This document shows, piece after piece, positions 18,127 through 26,250 of a stretch of 64,000 nt of DNA (positions are counted from its first letter, which is position 1; each line of letters opens with the position of its first letter). The position numbers and the translations under genes were made by a program. The notes below the pieces were generated by a model. The model worked only from the letters and a program-made list of their open reading frames with translations, searched no databases and was not told the origin of the DNA. Location: contig JAEWOR010000021.1 of the NCBI GenBank assembly GCA_023399595.1, positions 7,388-71,387 on the forward strand. The letters are read 5' to 3'. Source of the stretch: Bacteroidota bacterium. GTDB lineage: Bacteria > Bacteroidota > Bacteroidia > Flavobacteriales > Weeksellaceae.

Positions 18127-19214
18127 TGAATAACTCATTTTACAAATTAAAAACCGTAAAAGTCCAGAAAGACACGGATGATGCAGTAAACATCGCAGTT
18201 GCCATTCCTGAAGAATTGAAAGATAAATTCAGATTTAAGCAAGGGCAATACCTTAACTTCAGAGTTTTTGTAGATGGAAATGAAGAAAGACGTTCTTATT
18301 CTATCATCAATGCTCCAAGCGAAAAAGAAGATTCTTTGGAAGTTTTAGTGAAAGTTTTAGAAGGTGGAAAAGTTTCTACAATTTTCAATAACAATTTAAA
18401 ATTAGGCGACGAACTTGAAGTGATGCCTCCTTTGGGACACTTCAATACCAGTCATCATGCTACTAATGCTAAAACGTATGTAGGTTTAGCGGCAGGAAGT
18501 GGGATTAGTCCTATTCTTTCCAATATCAAAGAAGCTTTATACCAAGAGCCTAAAAGTAACGCTTATCTTTTCTACAGCAACAGAGGTTTAGCCCATATTT
18601 TAAAGAAAGATGAGGTTGAAAAAATGCTTCAAGAATTTGGAGATCGTTTCAAAGTTATTTATTTGGTGAGTAGAGAAAAACATGTTGATCCTGTTTTTGA
18701 AGGAAGAATTTCTCCAGAAAAATTAGAACAACTTTTTGAAAGATTTTCAGAAATCCCTGTTCAAGATTCTACATTCTTTATCTGTGGACCTTCGGATATG
18801 ATTAAAGGAATTTCAGATTATTTGAAAAAAGATAAAAAAGTTCCTGCGATCCAAGTGATGTACGAATATTACACTCCGCCAGAAGAGGAGAATGCAGAGG
18901 AGATGAGTGAAGAATTCAAAGCTATTCCAAATTTGGAAAGTATGGTAACTGTAATTATTGATGACGACGAATATTCTTTCCATTTAAATTCAAAAAAAGA
19001 AAGTATTCTAGATAAAGGTATTAAAGAACAGTTGCCATTGCCGTTTTCATGCAAAGGAGGAGTTTGCTGTACGTGTAAAGCTCAGGTGATGGAAGGAGAG
19101 GTTTTCATGGAGAAAAATTACGCTTTAACAGAAGAAGAAGTTGCAAGAGGATTTGTTCTTACTTGCCAATGTCACCCAACAACCAATGTGGTGATGTTGA
19201 ATTATGATGTATAA
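18126..19214 (+). CDS. paaE: Phenylacetyl-CoA epoxidase reductase subunit PaaE
   Basis: 362 residues: an N-terminal FAD-binding ferredoxin-reductase domain (RSYSIINAP near residue 57, GLAAGSGISPILSNIKEAL near 120), NAD-binding FFICGPSDMIKGI near 220, and a C-terminal plant-type [2Fe-2S] domain with FSCKGGVCCTCKAQV and LTCQCHP supplying the four Cys. It passes electrons from NADPH to the PaaA di-iron centre. ATG overlaps the paaK stop (TAATG), so translation is probably coupled. Confidence 0.95.
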   Translation: MNNSFYKLKTVKVQKDTDDAVNIAVAIPEELKDKFRFKQGQYLNFRVFVDGNEERRSYSIINAPSEKEDSLEVLVKVLEGGKVSTIFNNNLKLGDELEVMPPLGHFNTSHHATNAKTYVGLAAGSGISPILSNIKEALYQEPKSNAYLFYSNRGLAHILKKDEVEKMLQEFGDRFKVIYLVSREKHVDPVFEGRISPEKLEQLFERFSEIPVQDSTFFICGPSDMIKGISDYLKKDKKVPAIQVMYEYYTPPEEENAEEMSEEFKAIPNLESMVTVIIDDDEYSFHLNSKKESILDKGIKEQLPLPFSCKGGVCCTCKAQVMEGEVFMEKNYALTEEEVARGFVLTCQCHPTTNVVMLNYDV

Positions 19215-19310
19215 TTAATTTAACAATGTATCAATCTAACAATGTATAGACTTGATTGATGCATTGCTATATTGTTAAATTATTACATTTTTCAAAATTA
19301 TTGGTAAATT
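19214..19310. repeat. Family-B degenerate palindromic spacer (paaE to next gene)
   Basis: Repeated AACAATGTATCAATCTAACAATGTA-like words on the left and ATTGCTATATTGTTAAATTATTACA-like words on the right (each a mix of TAACAATGTA and TTGTTA units) form an imperfect inverted repeat. Same family as 20550-20625, 23176-23262 and weakly 27402-27480. Confidence 0.6.
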
Positions 19311-19339
19311 AGTTCTTCTAAACCAATAAAATTGAAAAT

Positions 19340-19600
19340 ATGGATAATTGGAAATTTGCATCATTTATTGAAACCGATAAAGAGTTTCGTCTTGAAGGAC
19401 TTAATATTTGGAACCACTATTGGTTTTGTAACGATAGAAAAGTGGAAGTAAGAAGTCCACATGAAGGACAAGTTTATTTCTTCAAGGAATATCAAATAAA
19501 AGACGGCGACAAATTAGTGCATTTTGTTGCTGGAGAGTTTTCCGATTCTCGCGTTGGTCTTTATGTTAAAGATGACCTTGCAGAAAAGGGATTGAATTAA
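19340..19600 (+). CDS. Conserved small protein of unknown function inside the paa operon
   Basis: 86 residues, soluble, no signal peptide, acidic, rich in aromatic residues (GLNIWNHYWFCNDRKVEVR, VYFFKEYQIKDGDKLVHFV). I do not recognise a named domain; alternating short beta strands suggest a small beta-rich fold. It sits between paaE and paaA on the same strand, 16 nt ahead of paaA, so it is almost certainly co-translated with the epoxidase. A link to the epoxidase or its regulation is an inference from position only. Confidence 0.75.
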   Translation: MDNWKFASFIETDKEFRLEGLNIWNHYWFCNDRKVEVRSPHEGQVYFFKEYQIKDGDKLVHFVAGEFSDSRVGLYVKDDLAEKGLN

Positions 19601-19616
19601 AAAAAAGAAAAATAAT

Positions 19617-20549
19617 ATGGATTTAGAAAAATTTGTGCAATACGTCCACGAGGAAAACAAAGTGGAGCCTAAAGACGTAATGCCAGACGATTACCGGAAA
19701 CTTTTGGTACGTCAAATTTCTCAGCATGCCCATTCAGAAATTGTAGGAATGCTTCCTGAAGCCAACTGGATTTCCAGAGCACCTTCTTTAAGAAGAAAAA
19801 TGGCTCTTTTAGCAAAAGTTCAGGATGAAGCAGGGCACGGTTTATATCTTTATGCTGCTACAGAAACCTTAGCAGACGGCTCTATCAGAGCGAATAGAGA
19901 TGCAACTTATGAAGATATGCTTTCTGGAAAAGCAAAATATTCAAGTATTTTTAATTATCCAACGCTGAGTTGGGCAGATATAGGTGCTATTGGCTGGTTG
20001 GTAGATGGTGCAGCTATTATGAATCAGGTAATGTTGATGGGGAATTCTTACGGGCCGTATTCTAGAGCAATGGTAAGAATTTGTAAAGAAGAATCTTTTC
20101 ACCAAAGACAAGGTTATGAGATTTTGATGGCACTTTGTAGAGGAACAAAAGAACAGAAAGATATGGCTCAAGCGGCGTTAGATCGTTTTTGGTGGCCAGC
20201 TTTAATGATGTTTGGTCCTAATGATGAGCATTCTCCAAACTCTAAACTTTCGATGAACTACAGAGTAAAACGTGAGAGTAATGATAGTCTTCGTCAAAGA
20301 TTTATTGATGTTACCGTTCCTCAAGCAGAATTTTTAGGTTTAAAAATTCCCGATCCAAATCTTAAATTCAATGAAGAAACAGGTCATTATGAATTCGGGG
20401 AACTTCCTTGGGATGAGTTCATGGAAGTTTTAAAAGGAAATGGACCAACCAACAAAAAGCGTATTCAAACGAAAATAAAAGCACAAAAAGATGGAGCTTG
20501 GGTAAAAGAAGCAGCTGCAGCTTTTGCAGAGAAAAATGTAACAATATAA
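19617..20549 (+). CDS. paaA: 1,2-phenylacetyl-CoA epoxidase catalytic subunit PaaA
   Basis: 310 residues of the ferritin-like bacterial multicomponent monooxygenase type. Di-iron ligand motifs QDEAGHG (near residue 70) and EESFHQRQGYE (near 157) are intact. With PaaC, PaaB and the reductase PaaE it epoxidises phenylacetyl-CoA. The gene is preceded closely by the unknown 86-residue protein. Confidence 0.97.
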   Translation: MDLEKFVQYVHEENKVEPKDVMPDDYRKLLVRQISQHAHSEIVGMLPEANWISRAPSLRRKMALLAKVQDEAGHGLYLYAATETLADGSIRANRDATYEDMLSGKAKYSSIFNYPTLSWADIGAIGWLVDGAAIMNQVMLMGNSYGPYSRAMVRICKEESFHQRQGYEILMALCRGTKEQKDMAQAALDRFWWPALMMFGPNDEHSPNSKLSMNYRVKRESNDSLRQRFIDVTVPQAEFLGLKIPDPNLKFNEETGHYEFGELPWDEFMEVLKGNGPTNKKRIQTKIKAQKDGAWVKEAAAAFAEKNVTI

Positions 20550-20625
20550 TAATGTAGCAATGTACCAATTTATCCGTGTGCATTTATTGTTACACTGTTA
20601 CATTGATAAATTGTTACATTAAAAA
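20550..20625. repeat. Family-B palindromic spacer between paaA and paaB
   Basis: Left words TGTAGCAATGTACCAATTTA, right words TGTTACACTGTTACATTG and ATAAATTGTTACATT. The left part is the imperfect reverse complement of the right. Clear member of the same family as the paaE and paaG spacers. Confidence 0.7.
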
Positions 20626-20636
20626 ATGAAATTTTT

Positions 20637-20918
20637 ATGGCAAATTTAGATATGTGGGAAGTTTTTATTCAAACAAAACCAGGATTGTCCCACAAACACG
20701 CAGGAACAGTACAAGCTGCAACAGCCGAAATGGCTTTACAAAACGCAAGAGATGTTTATACAAGACGTAAAGAGGGAACTTGCATTTGGGTGGTTCCTAG
20801 CAAATATATTGTTTCTTCAGAAGGGGTAGATCAGGAAGCTTTCTTCGATCCAGCAGATGATAAACTATACCGACATCCAACTTTCTACCACATTCCTAAT
20901 GATGTGAAAAATATGTAA
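20637..20918 (+). CDS. paaB: 1,2-phenylacetyl-CoA epoxidase subunit PaaB
   Basis: 93 residues with the PaaB signature: WEVFIQTKPGLSHKHAGTVQ, A(E)MALQNARDVYTRRKEG and WVVPSKYI. It is the small subunit that helps assemble the PaaABCE complex. Preceded by a family-B spacer and followed by a distinct TTGGCTC-repeat spacer. Confidence 0.96.
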   Translation: MANLDMWEVFIQTKPGLSHKHAGTVQAATAEMALQNARDVYTRRKEGTCIWVVPSKYIVSSEGVDQEAFFDPADDKLYRHPTFYHIPNDVKNM

Positions 20919-20929
20919 AATAGACTTTG

Positions 20930-20982
20930 AGAATCAAGAACCAAGATTTTTATTCTTGGCTCTTGGCTCTTGGCTCTTAAAA
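20930..20982. repeat. TTGGCTC tandem/inverted spacer between paaB and paaC
   Basis: TCAAGAACCAAGA is followed by TTCTTGGCTC and then TTGGCTC repeated three times in tandem (20955-20978 region). The first half is the imperfect inverse of the second. It is a low-complexity spacer different from families A and B. Confidence 0.65.
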
Positions 20983-20991
20983 TCAAAGAAA

Positions 20992-21738
20992 ATGAATCCA
21001 TTATACAATTATTTAATAAAATTAGCAGATGATAGCCTTATTATGGGGCAAAGATTGTCTGAATGGTGTGGTGAAGGTCCTTACTTAGAGGAAGATATCG
21101 CTCTTACCAATATTGCATTAGACGAACTTGGGCAAGCCAATAATTTCTATCAGTACGCTGCAAGAATTAATGGTACTAAAACTGAAGACGATATTGCTTT
21201 CCTTCGTTATGAACACGAATATGTGAATGCACATTGGGTAGAGCTTCCGAATGAAGATTATGCTCAAACTATTTTAAAAGTCTATGTTTTTGCGGTCTAT
21301 CAAAAATTAATGTACGAGGCGCTTTCTACTTCAGGAGATGAAGAACTAGCGGCGATTGCACAAAAATCTTTGAAAGAAGTGAGATACCATTATACACATT
21401 CAAAATCTTGGATGAATATCTTCACTCAAGGAACTGATGAAAGCAAATCTAGACTTCAGAATGCATTAGAAAATATCTGGGAATATACAAAAGGACTTTT
21501 CGCTAAAGTGGAAGGTGAAGATGAGTTAATTGCTCTAAATGTAGCTGTAAATCCAGATGAATTATACACTCAGTTTTTAGAAATTACTAAAAAAGATTTT
21601 GCAGATTTCGGTTTGGAATATCCAACTCAAGAATTTATGCAACCAAAATCTAGAACGGGTTATCATACCGAATATTTCGGGTTTATCCTTTGCGAAATGC
21701 AATACATGCAAAGAGCATATCCTGGATGTACTTGGTAA
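20992..21738 (+). CDS. paaC: 1,2-phenylacetyl-CoA epoxidase subunit PaaC
   Basis: 248 residues from the ATG at 20992 (MNPLYNYLIKLADDSLIMGQ). All-helical ferritin-like protein with WCGEGPYLEEDIALTNIALD and RYHYTHSKSWM. PaaC is the structural partner of PaaA and is needed for its activity, not itself catalytic. I rejected the upstream start at 20956: that extension reads through the TTGGCTC spacer repeat (MALGSWLLKSKK). Confidence 0.95.
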   Translation: MNPLYNYLIKLADDSLIMGQRLSEWCGEGPYLEEDIALTNIALDELGQANNFYQYAARINGTKTEDDIAFLRYEHEYVNAHWVELPNEDYAQTILKVYVFAVYQKLMYEALSTSGDEELAAIAQKSLKEVRYHYTHSKSWMNIFTQGTDESKSRLQNALENIWEYTKGLFAKVEGEDELIALNVAVNPDELYTQFLEITKKDFADFGLEYPTQEFMQPKSRTGYHTEYFGFILCEMQYMQRAYPGCTW

Positions 21739-21761
21739 GATTTTAATATTTGAATCAAAAG

Positions 21762-21794
21762 AAACCTCAAAGGTTTTTAAAACCTTTGAGGTTT
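21762..21794. repeat. Perfect 16-bp palindrome (REP-like) between paaC and paaD
   Basis: AAACCTCAAAGGTTTT (21762-21777) and AAAACCTTTGAGGTTT (21779-21794) are perfect reverse complements around one T. This is the strongest stem-loop of the operon and looks like a REP-type palindrome; compare 30008-30040 and 41662-41688. Confidence 0.85.
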
Positions 21795-21803
21795 AGAAAA
21801 AGA

Positions 21804-22268
21804 ATGAACAATTTATTAGAACTTTTAAAAACCATTCCCGATCCGGAAATTCCAGTCATCAACATTGTGGAATTGGGGATTGTAAGAGAAGCGAATATTA
21901 CAGGAGAAAATTCTTGTGAAGTTGTTATTACGCCTACTTATTCCGCATGTCCTGCAATGTTTAATATTGAAGAAGATATTATAAAAATGATGAAGGAAAA
22001 TGGTTGGGAAGCTAAAGTAGTAACCAAAATGTTCCCAATTTGGACAACAGATTGGTTAACCGATGAAGCAAGAGAAAAACTGCGAGCTTACGGAATTACG
22101 CCACCCGAAAAAGGTGCTGATGAAAACCATATTGGAAAACCTAAAAAGTGTCCACGTTGCGGATCGGAAAATACCAGACAGATTTCAAGATTTGGTTCCA
22201 CACTTTGCAAAGCATCTTATCAATGCAATGATTGTTTAGAGCCTTTTGATTATTTCAAATGCCACTAG
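21804..22268 (+). CDS. paaD: Phenylacetyl-CoA epoxidase-associated protein PaaD (DUF59/MIP18-type, zinc-binding)
   Basis: 154 residues from the ATG at 21804. N-terminal DUF59/MIP18 domain (KTIPDPEIPVINIVELGIV, TPTYSACPAMFNIEED) and a C-terminal Cys-rich module with CPRCGS and YQCNDCLEPFDYFKC. PaaD is needed for the activity of the epoxidase complex, probably for iron-sulfur or di-iron loading. A longer start at 21750 would add translated palindrome sequence (RFLKPLRF) and is not supported. Confidence 0.95.
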   Translation: MNNLLELLKTIPDPEIPVINIVELGIVREANITGENSCEVVITPTYSACPAMFNIEEDIIKMMKENGWEAKVVTKMFPIWTTDWLTDEAREKLRAYGITPPEKGADENHIGKPKKCPRCGSENTRQISRFGSTLCKASYQCNDCLEPFDYFKCH

Positions 22269-22269
22269 C

Positions 22270-22362
22270 AATGAGATAATTTGAAAATGCGTTAATTTGA
22301 TAATTTAAAAATTACCACTTCAATACATTTTCAAATTAATTAATTATCAAATTATCAAATTA
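22270..22362. repeat. Family-A palindromic spacer between paaD and paaG
   Basis: Left part contains TAATTTGAAAATG and TTAATTTGATAATTT; right part contains CATTTTCAAATTAATTAA and TTATCAAATTATCAAATTA. The two halves are imperfect reverse complements. Same family at 24398-24447, 24866-24922, 26134-26246 and, more weakly, 12998-13030. Confidence 0.7.
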
Positions 22363-22368
22363 AAAAAT

Positions 22369-23172
22369 ATGACCTACTCACAATTCGATATAGAGAATAA
22401 ATTAGACGGAAAACTAAAAGTGATTTATCTTAACCAACCGGAAAGCTTTAACTCTTTGAACAAACTCATGCTAAAAGAACTTCGTGAGTTTATGAAAGAA
22501 TGCAACGAAGATCCAATGGTTCGCTGTATTGCTATTTCAGGGCGTGGTAAAGCATTTTGTTCTGGTCAAAACTTAAAAGAAGCATTGTCTTTAGGGAAAG
22601 AAGCTGAAGATGACAGAATTATTCAACGTATCGTTATCGATTACTACAGTCCTTTGGTAAAATCAATCGTCAATAATTCAAAACCTGTAATTGCTTTGGT
22701 AAATGGTCCTGCAGTTGGGGCGGGAGCAATGTTGGCTTTAATTTGCGATTTTACTTTGGCCAAAGAAAGTGCTTATTTTTCTCAAGCTTTCGTGAATATT
22801 GGTTTGATTCCAGATACCGCAGGAACGTACTATTTACCAAAATTAATGGGTCGTCAAATGGCAAGTTATCTAGCATTTACTGGTAAAAAATTGTCAGCTA
22901 CAGAAGCTAAGCAACTTGGTTTTATAGCAGATGTTTTCAGTGATGAAGAATTTGATGCTAAAGCAGAAGAAATTCTTGTTAATTTGGCTTCATTACCAAC
23001 AAAAGCAATTGGGCTTACCAAAAAAGCATTCAACAAATCTTACGATCATACACTTACTGAACAATTAGATTTGGAAGGTATTTATCAACAAGAAGCAGCA
23101 GAAACACACGATTTTAAAGAAGGTGTAGCAGCATTTTTAGAAAAAAGAAAACCAGAATATAAAGGAAAATAA
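22369..23172 (+). CDS. paaG: Ring-1,2-epoxyphenylacetyl-CoA isomerase PaaG (enoyl-CoA isomerase/hydratase)
   Basis: 267 residues of the crotonase fold: oxyanion-hole strand RGKAFCSGQNL (about 62-72), VNGPAVGAGAMLALICD (about 114-130) and the catalytic Asp in VNIGLIPDTAGTYYLPKL. The Asp and the missing Glu of true hydratases match PaaG-type isomerases, which open the epoxide ring to oxepin-CoA. Located between PaaD and PaaH as in other bacteria. Confidence 0.93.
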   Translation: MTYSQFDIENKLDGKLKVIYLNQPESFNSLNKLMLKELREFMKECNEDPMVRCIAISGRGKAFCSGQNLKEALSLGKEAEDDRIIQRIVIDYYSPLVKSIVNNSKPVIALVNGPAVGAGAMLALICDFTLAKESAYFSQAFVNIGLIPDTAGTYYLPKLMGRQMASYLAFTGKKLSATEAKQLGFIADVFSDEEFDAKAEEILVNLASLPTKAIGLTKKAFNKSYDHTLTEQLDLEGIYQQEAAETHDFKEGVAAFLEKRKPEYKGK

Positions 23173-23175
23173 ATT

Positions 23176-23262
23176 GAATGTAGCAATGTACCAGTTTAGC
23201 AATCTAGCAATTATTGTTACATTGTTATACTGATACATGGTTATATTGATAGATTGTTACAT
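23176..23262. repeat. Family-B palindromic spacer between paaG and paaH
   Basis: Left words TGTAGCAATGTACCAGTTTA and right words TTGTTACATTGTTATACTGA plus GATTGTTACATT. It matches the paaA-paaB spacer word for word at its left end. Confidence 0.7.
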
Positions 23263-23263
23263 T

Positions 23264-24397
23264 ATGAAAGTAGGAATTATAGGTGCCGGAACTATGGGAA
23301 TTGGTATTGCGCAGGTTGCTGCAACCAACGGATGCCCAGTTTTAGTTTTCGATACCAACATTTCACAAGCTGAAAAAGCGGTTCAAGATTTAGACAAAAC
23401 ATTGAACAAATTAGTAGAAAAAGAAAAAATTTCGACAGAAAAGAAAGCAGAAATTTTCAATAATATTTCAATAGCTCAAGAATTAAAAGACTTCGCGAAT
23501 TGTGATTTAATTATTGAAGCCATCATCGAAAATAAGGAGATTAAAACCAAAGTCTTTACAGAATTAGAAATGTATGTTTCAGATTCTTGTGTTATTGGTT
23601 CCAACACTTCTTCCATCTCCATTACATCTTTAAGTTCAGAACTTAAAAATCCAAGTCGTTTTATCGGAATTCACTTTTTCAATCCAGCACCATTAATGCC
23701 TTTGGTGGAAATTATCCCTGGTTTATTAACGAAGGAGAAATTGCCAGAAAAAATGTACAATTTAATGAAATCTTGGGGTAAAGTTCCTGTAATTGCGAAA
23801 GATATTCCTGGATTTATTGTCAACAGAATTGCTCGTCCCTATTACGGCGAAGGTTTGAGAATTGTAGAAGAAAATATTGCTACTCCCGAACAAGTGGATG
23901 ATGCCATGAAAACTTTAGGTGGTTTCAAAATGGGACCTTTTGAATTGATGGATTTAATTGGAGTGGATGTCAATTTCTTAGTGACAACAACGGTTTACAA
24001 AGATTATTTCTACGATCCTAAATACAAACCAAGTTTGTTGCAACAAAGAATGTCTGAAGCTAAACTTCACGGCAGAAAAACAGGAAAAGGTTTTTACAAT
24101 TATGCAGAAGGTGCAGAAAAATCAGAACCTGTAAAAGACGAAGCTCTTTATCAGGAAATTTTCATGAGAATTATTTCGATGTTGATTAATGAAGCTGTTG
24201 AAGCAAAACGCCTAAAAGTAGCTTCAGATGAAGATATCGAACTCGGAATGCAAAAAGGAGTGAACTATCCAAAAGGTTTATTAGCTTGGGGAAGAGAAAT
24301 AGGTTACCACAAAATTTCTGAAACCTTAACTCATCTTTACAACGAATATCAAGAAGAAAGATACAGACAAAGTCCGTTATTAAGTAAATTGAATTAG
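23264..24397 (+). CDS. paaH: 3-hydroxyadipyl-CoA dehydrogenase PaaH
   Basis: 377 residues from the ATG at 23264, giving MKVGIIGAGTMGIGIAQVAA as N-terminal Rossmann motif. 3-Hydroxyacyl-CoA dehydrogenase N and C domains, with SNTSSISITSLSSELKNPSRFIG HFFNPAPLMPLVEI around the catalytic His (HFFNP) and ARPYYGEGLRIVEENIA. A second, weaker C-terminal HCDH domain follows. It oxidises 3-hydroxyadipyl-CoA. A start nine codons earlier would read through the spacer repeat. Confidence 0.94.
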   Translation: MKVGIIGAGTMGIGIAQVAATNGCPVLVFDTNISQAEKAVQDLDKTLNKLVEKEKISTEKKAEIFNNISIAQELKDFANCDLIIEAIIENKEIKTKVFTELEMYVSDSCVIGSNTSSISITSLSSELKNPSRFIGIHFFNPAPLMPLVEIIPGLLTKEKLPEKMYNLMKSWGKVPVIAKDIPGFIVNRIARPYYGEGLRIVEENIATPEQVDDAMKTLGGFKMGPFELMDLIGVDVNFLVTTTVYKDYFYDPKYKPSLLQQRMSEAKLHGRKTGKGFYNYAEGAEKSEPVKDEALYQEIFMRIISMLINEAVEAKRLKVASDEDIELGMQKGVNYPKGLLAWGREIGYHKISETLTHLYNEYQEERYRQSPLLSKLN

Positions 24398-24447
24398 ATT
24401 ATAAGATAATTCGTGAATGAGTTAATTATCACATTTTCAAATTTAAA
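24398..24447. repeat. Short family-A spacer between paaH and paaI
   Basis: TAAGATAATTCGTGAATGAG then TTAATTATCACATTTTCAAATTTA words; a shortened, decayed copy of the 22270 element. Confidence 0.5.
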
Positions 24448-24451
24448 ATAA

Positions 24452-24865
24452 ATGAGTCCAAAAGAAACCGTTGATTATATGCTCAATCAAGATTATTTCT
24501 CACAATGGATGGGAATAAAAGTGATTGAGGTGAAAGAAAATTACTGTCTTATAGAAATGCCCATTAAAAAAGAAATGTTGAATGGCTTAAAAACCGTTCA
24601 TGGAGGCGTTACTTTTTCTTTTGCAGATTCAGCCTTGGCTTTTTCCTCCAACAATACAGGAAATGCAGCAGTAGCCCTCAATTGTGTTATTAGTTTTACA
24701 AAAGCAGGAAAAGAAGGCGATGTTTTCAGAGCAGAAAGCATTTTGGTAAATGATACCCGAAAAACAGCGATTTACGACATCAAAATTACCAATCAAAATG
24801 AGGAGTTGGTCGCGAAATTTGTCGGGACAGTCTATAAAATAGGTAAAAAAGTAGTTGAATTATAA
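24452..24865 (+). CDS. paaI: Hydroxyphenylacetyl-CoA thioesterase PaaI
   Basis: 137 residues of the hotdog fold: QDYFSQWMGIKVIEVKENYC, then LNGLKTVHGGVTFSFADSALAFSSN (the HGG active-site turn) and TFKAGKEGDVF-like strand. PaaI removes CoA from dead-end intermediates to rescue the CoA pool. Located between paaH and paaJ as in the known operons. Confidence 0.95.
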   Translation: MSPKETVDYMLNQDYFSQWMGIKVIEVKENYCLIEMPIKKEMLNGLKTVHGGVTFSFADSALAFSSNNTGNAAVALNCVISFTKAGKEGDVFRAESILVNDTRKTAIYDIKITNQNEELVAKFVGTVYKIGKKVVEL

Positions 24866-24922
24866 ATTTGAAAATGATTTAATTAATTTTCGAATTATCA
24901 CATTCTCAAATTCTCAAATTAA
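24866..24922. repeat. Family-A spacer between paaI and paaJ
   Basis: TTTGAAAATGATTTAATTAA on the left and TTATCACATTCTCAAATTCT on the right. Imperfect palindrome, same words as 22270-22362 and 26134-26246. Confidence 0.6.
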
Positions 24923-24927
24923 ATAAA

Positions 24928-26133
24928 ATGAACAACGTATATATCATAGATTATGTAAGAACGCCCATTTCTAAGTTGTCAGGAGGACTTTCTGAAGTTC
25001 GTGCCGATGATTTGGCAGCGATTGTTCTTAAAGAAATTGTAAAAAGAAATCCCAATGTTCCTGCAGAGGAAATTGAAGATGTTATCATGGGTTGCGCTAA
25101 CCAAGCAGGTGAAGACAACCGTAATGTTGCAAGAATGGGGCTTTTATTAGCGGGAATTCCTTATAAAGTAGGTGGTGAAACCGTTAACAGACTTTGTGCA
25201 TCGGGGATGTCGGCTGTAGCCAATGCTTTTCGTGCCATTGCTTCTGGTGAAGGCGAAATTTATATTGCAGGTGGAGTAGAGCATATGACGCGCTCTCCTT
25301 ATGTGATGTCTAAACCGAGTTCTGCATTTGGACGAGATTCTCAGATGTTTGATACTACTTTCGGATGGAGATTTATCAATCCTAAAATGAAAGAAATGTA
25401 CGGCGTTGACGGAATGGGAGAAACTGCCGAAAATTTAGCAGATATTCATCAAATTTCCCGTGAAGATCAAGACAAATTTGCACTTTGGTCTCAACAAAAA
25501 GCTGCAAAAGCTCAAGAAAACGGAAGATTAGCGGAAGAAATTGTTGCTGTAGAAATTCCACAAAGAAAAGGTGAACCTAAAATTTTCAGTCAGGATGAAT
25601 TTATCAAACCAACTTCTTCAATGGAAGGTTTAGGAAAACTTCGTCCTGCATTTAGAAAAGAAGGAACAGTTACCGCGGGAAATGCCTCTGGAATGAATGA
25701 TGGAGCGGCTGCTTTAATTTTAGCAAGCGAAGAAGCTGTTAAAAAATACAACCTAAAACCTATCGCAAGAATCGTGGGTTCTGCTGTAGGCGGTGTGGAA
25801 CCTAGAATTATGGGAATTGGACCTGTAGAAGCGACAAACAAATTGCTTTCCCGTTTGAATTTAACCTTAGATCAAATGGACATTATTGAATTAAATGAAG
25901 CATTTGCAGCTCAAGCTTTGGCCGTAACAAGAACTCTTGGATTAAAAGATGACGATTCAAGAATCAATCCTAATGGCGGGGCTATTGCTATTGGACATCC
26001 ACTGGGAGTTTCAGGAGCGAGAATTATTGGTTCTGCAGCTTTAGAATTGAACAAGCAAAACAAAAAATATGCGTTGTGTACCCTTTGCATCGGTGTTGGT
26101 CAAGGTTACGCAATGGTAATTGAACGTATTTAA
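24928..26133 (+). CDS. paaJ: 3-oxoadipyl-CoA / 3-oxo-5,6-dehydrosuberyl-CoA thiolase
   Basis: 401 residues of a type-I thiolase: nucleophilic Cys in VNRLCASGMSAVANAF (about residue 90), acidic loop TAGNASGMNDGAAALI, catalytic NEAFAAQALAVT, His in GGAIAIGHPLGVSGARI and the second Cys in LCIGVGQGYAMV. It cleaves the two last C-C bonds of the pathway to acetyl-CoA and succinyl-CoA. Family-level alternative is a PcaF-type thiolase of the beta-ketoadipate pathway, but the operon points to paaJ. Confidence 0.94.
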   Translation: MNNVYIIDYVRTPISKLSGGLSEVRADDLAAIVLKEIVKRNPNVPAEEIEDVIMGCANQAGEDNRNVARMGLLLAGIPYKVGGETVNRLCASGMSAVANAFRAIASGEGEIYIAGGVEHMTRSPYVMSKPSSAFGRDSQMFDTTFGWRFINPKMKEMYGVDGMGETAENLADIHQISREDQDKFALWSQQKAAKAQENGRLAEEIVAVEIPQRKGEPKIFSQDEFIKPTSSMEGLGKLRPAFRKEGTVTAGNASGMNDGAAALILASEEAVKKYNLKPIARIVGSAVGGVEPRIMGIGPVEATNKLLSRLNLTLDQMDIIELNEAFAAQALAVTRTLGLKDDDSRINPNGGAIAIGHPLGVSGARIIGSAALELNKQNKKYALCTLCIGVGQGYAMVIERI

Positions 26134-26246
26134 TTTGAAAATGTGCTAATTTGAGAATTTGAAAATGCTTTTTGAAGCCACTTTAATTCTCAAATAAATA
26201 TTTAGTTAAATTTTCAAATTAACTCATTCTCAAATTTTCAAATTTT
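26134..26246. repeat. Longest family-A spacer between paaJ and paaY
   Basis: Left: TTTGAAAATGTGCTAATTTG and GAATTTGAAAATGC; right: TTCTCAAATAAAT, TTTTCAAATTAACTCATTCT and CAAATTTTCAAATTTTA. The halves are imperfect reverse complements over about 110 bp. Confidence 0.65.
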
Positions 26247-26250
26247 AATT

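Noticed and set aside
20956..20991. Earlier paaC start
   Set aside because: The extra residues are translated spacer repeat (TTGGCTC units); homologues begin at MNPLYNYL.
21750..21803. Earlier paaD start
   Set aside because: The extension is the translated palindrome at 21762-21794 and is not found at the start of PaaD proteins.
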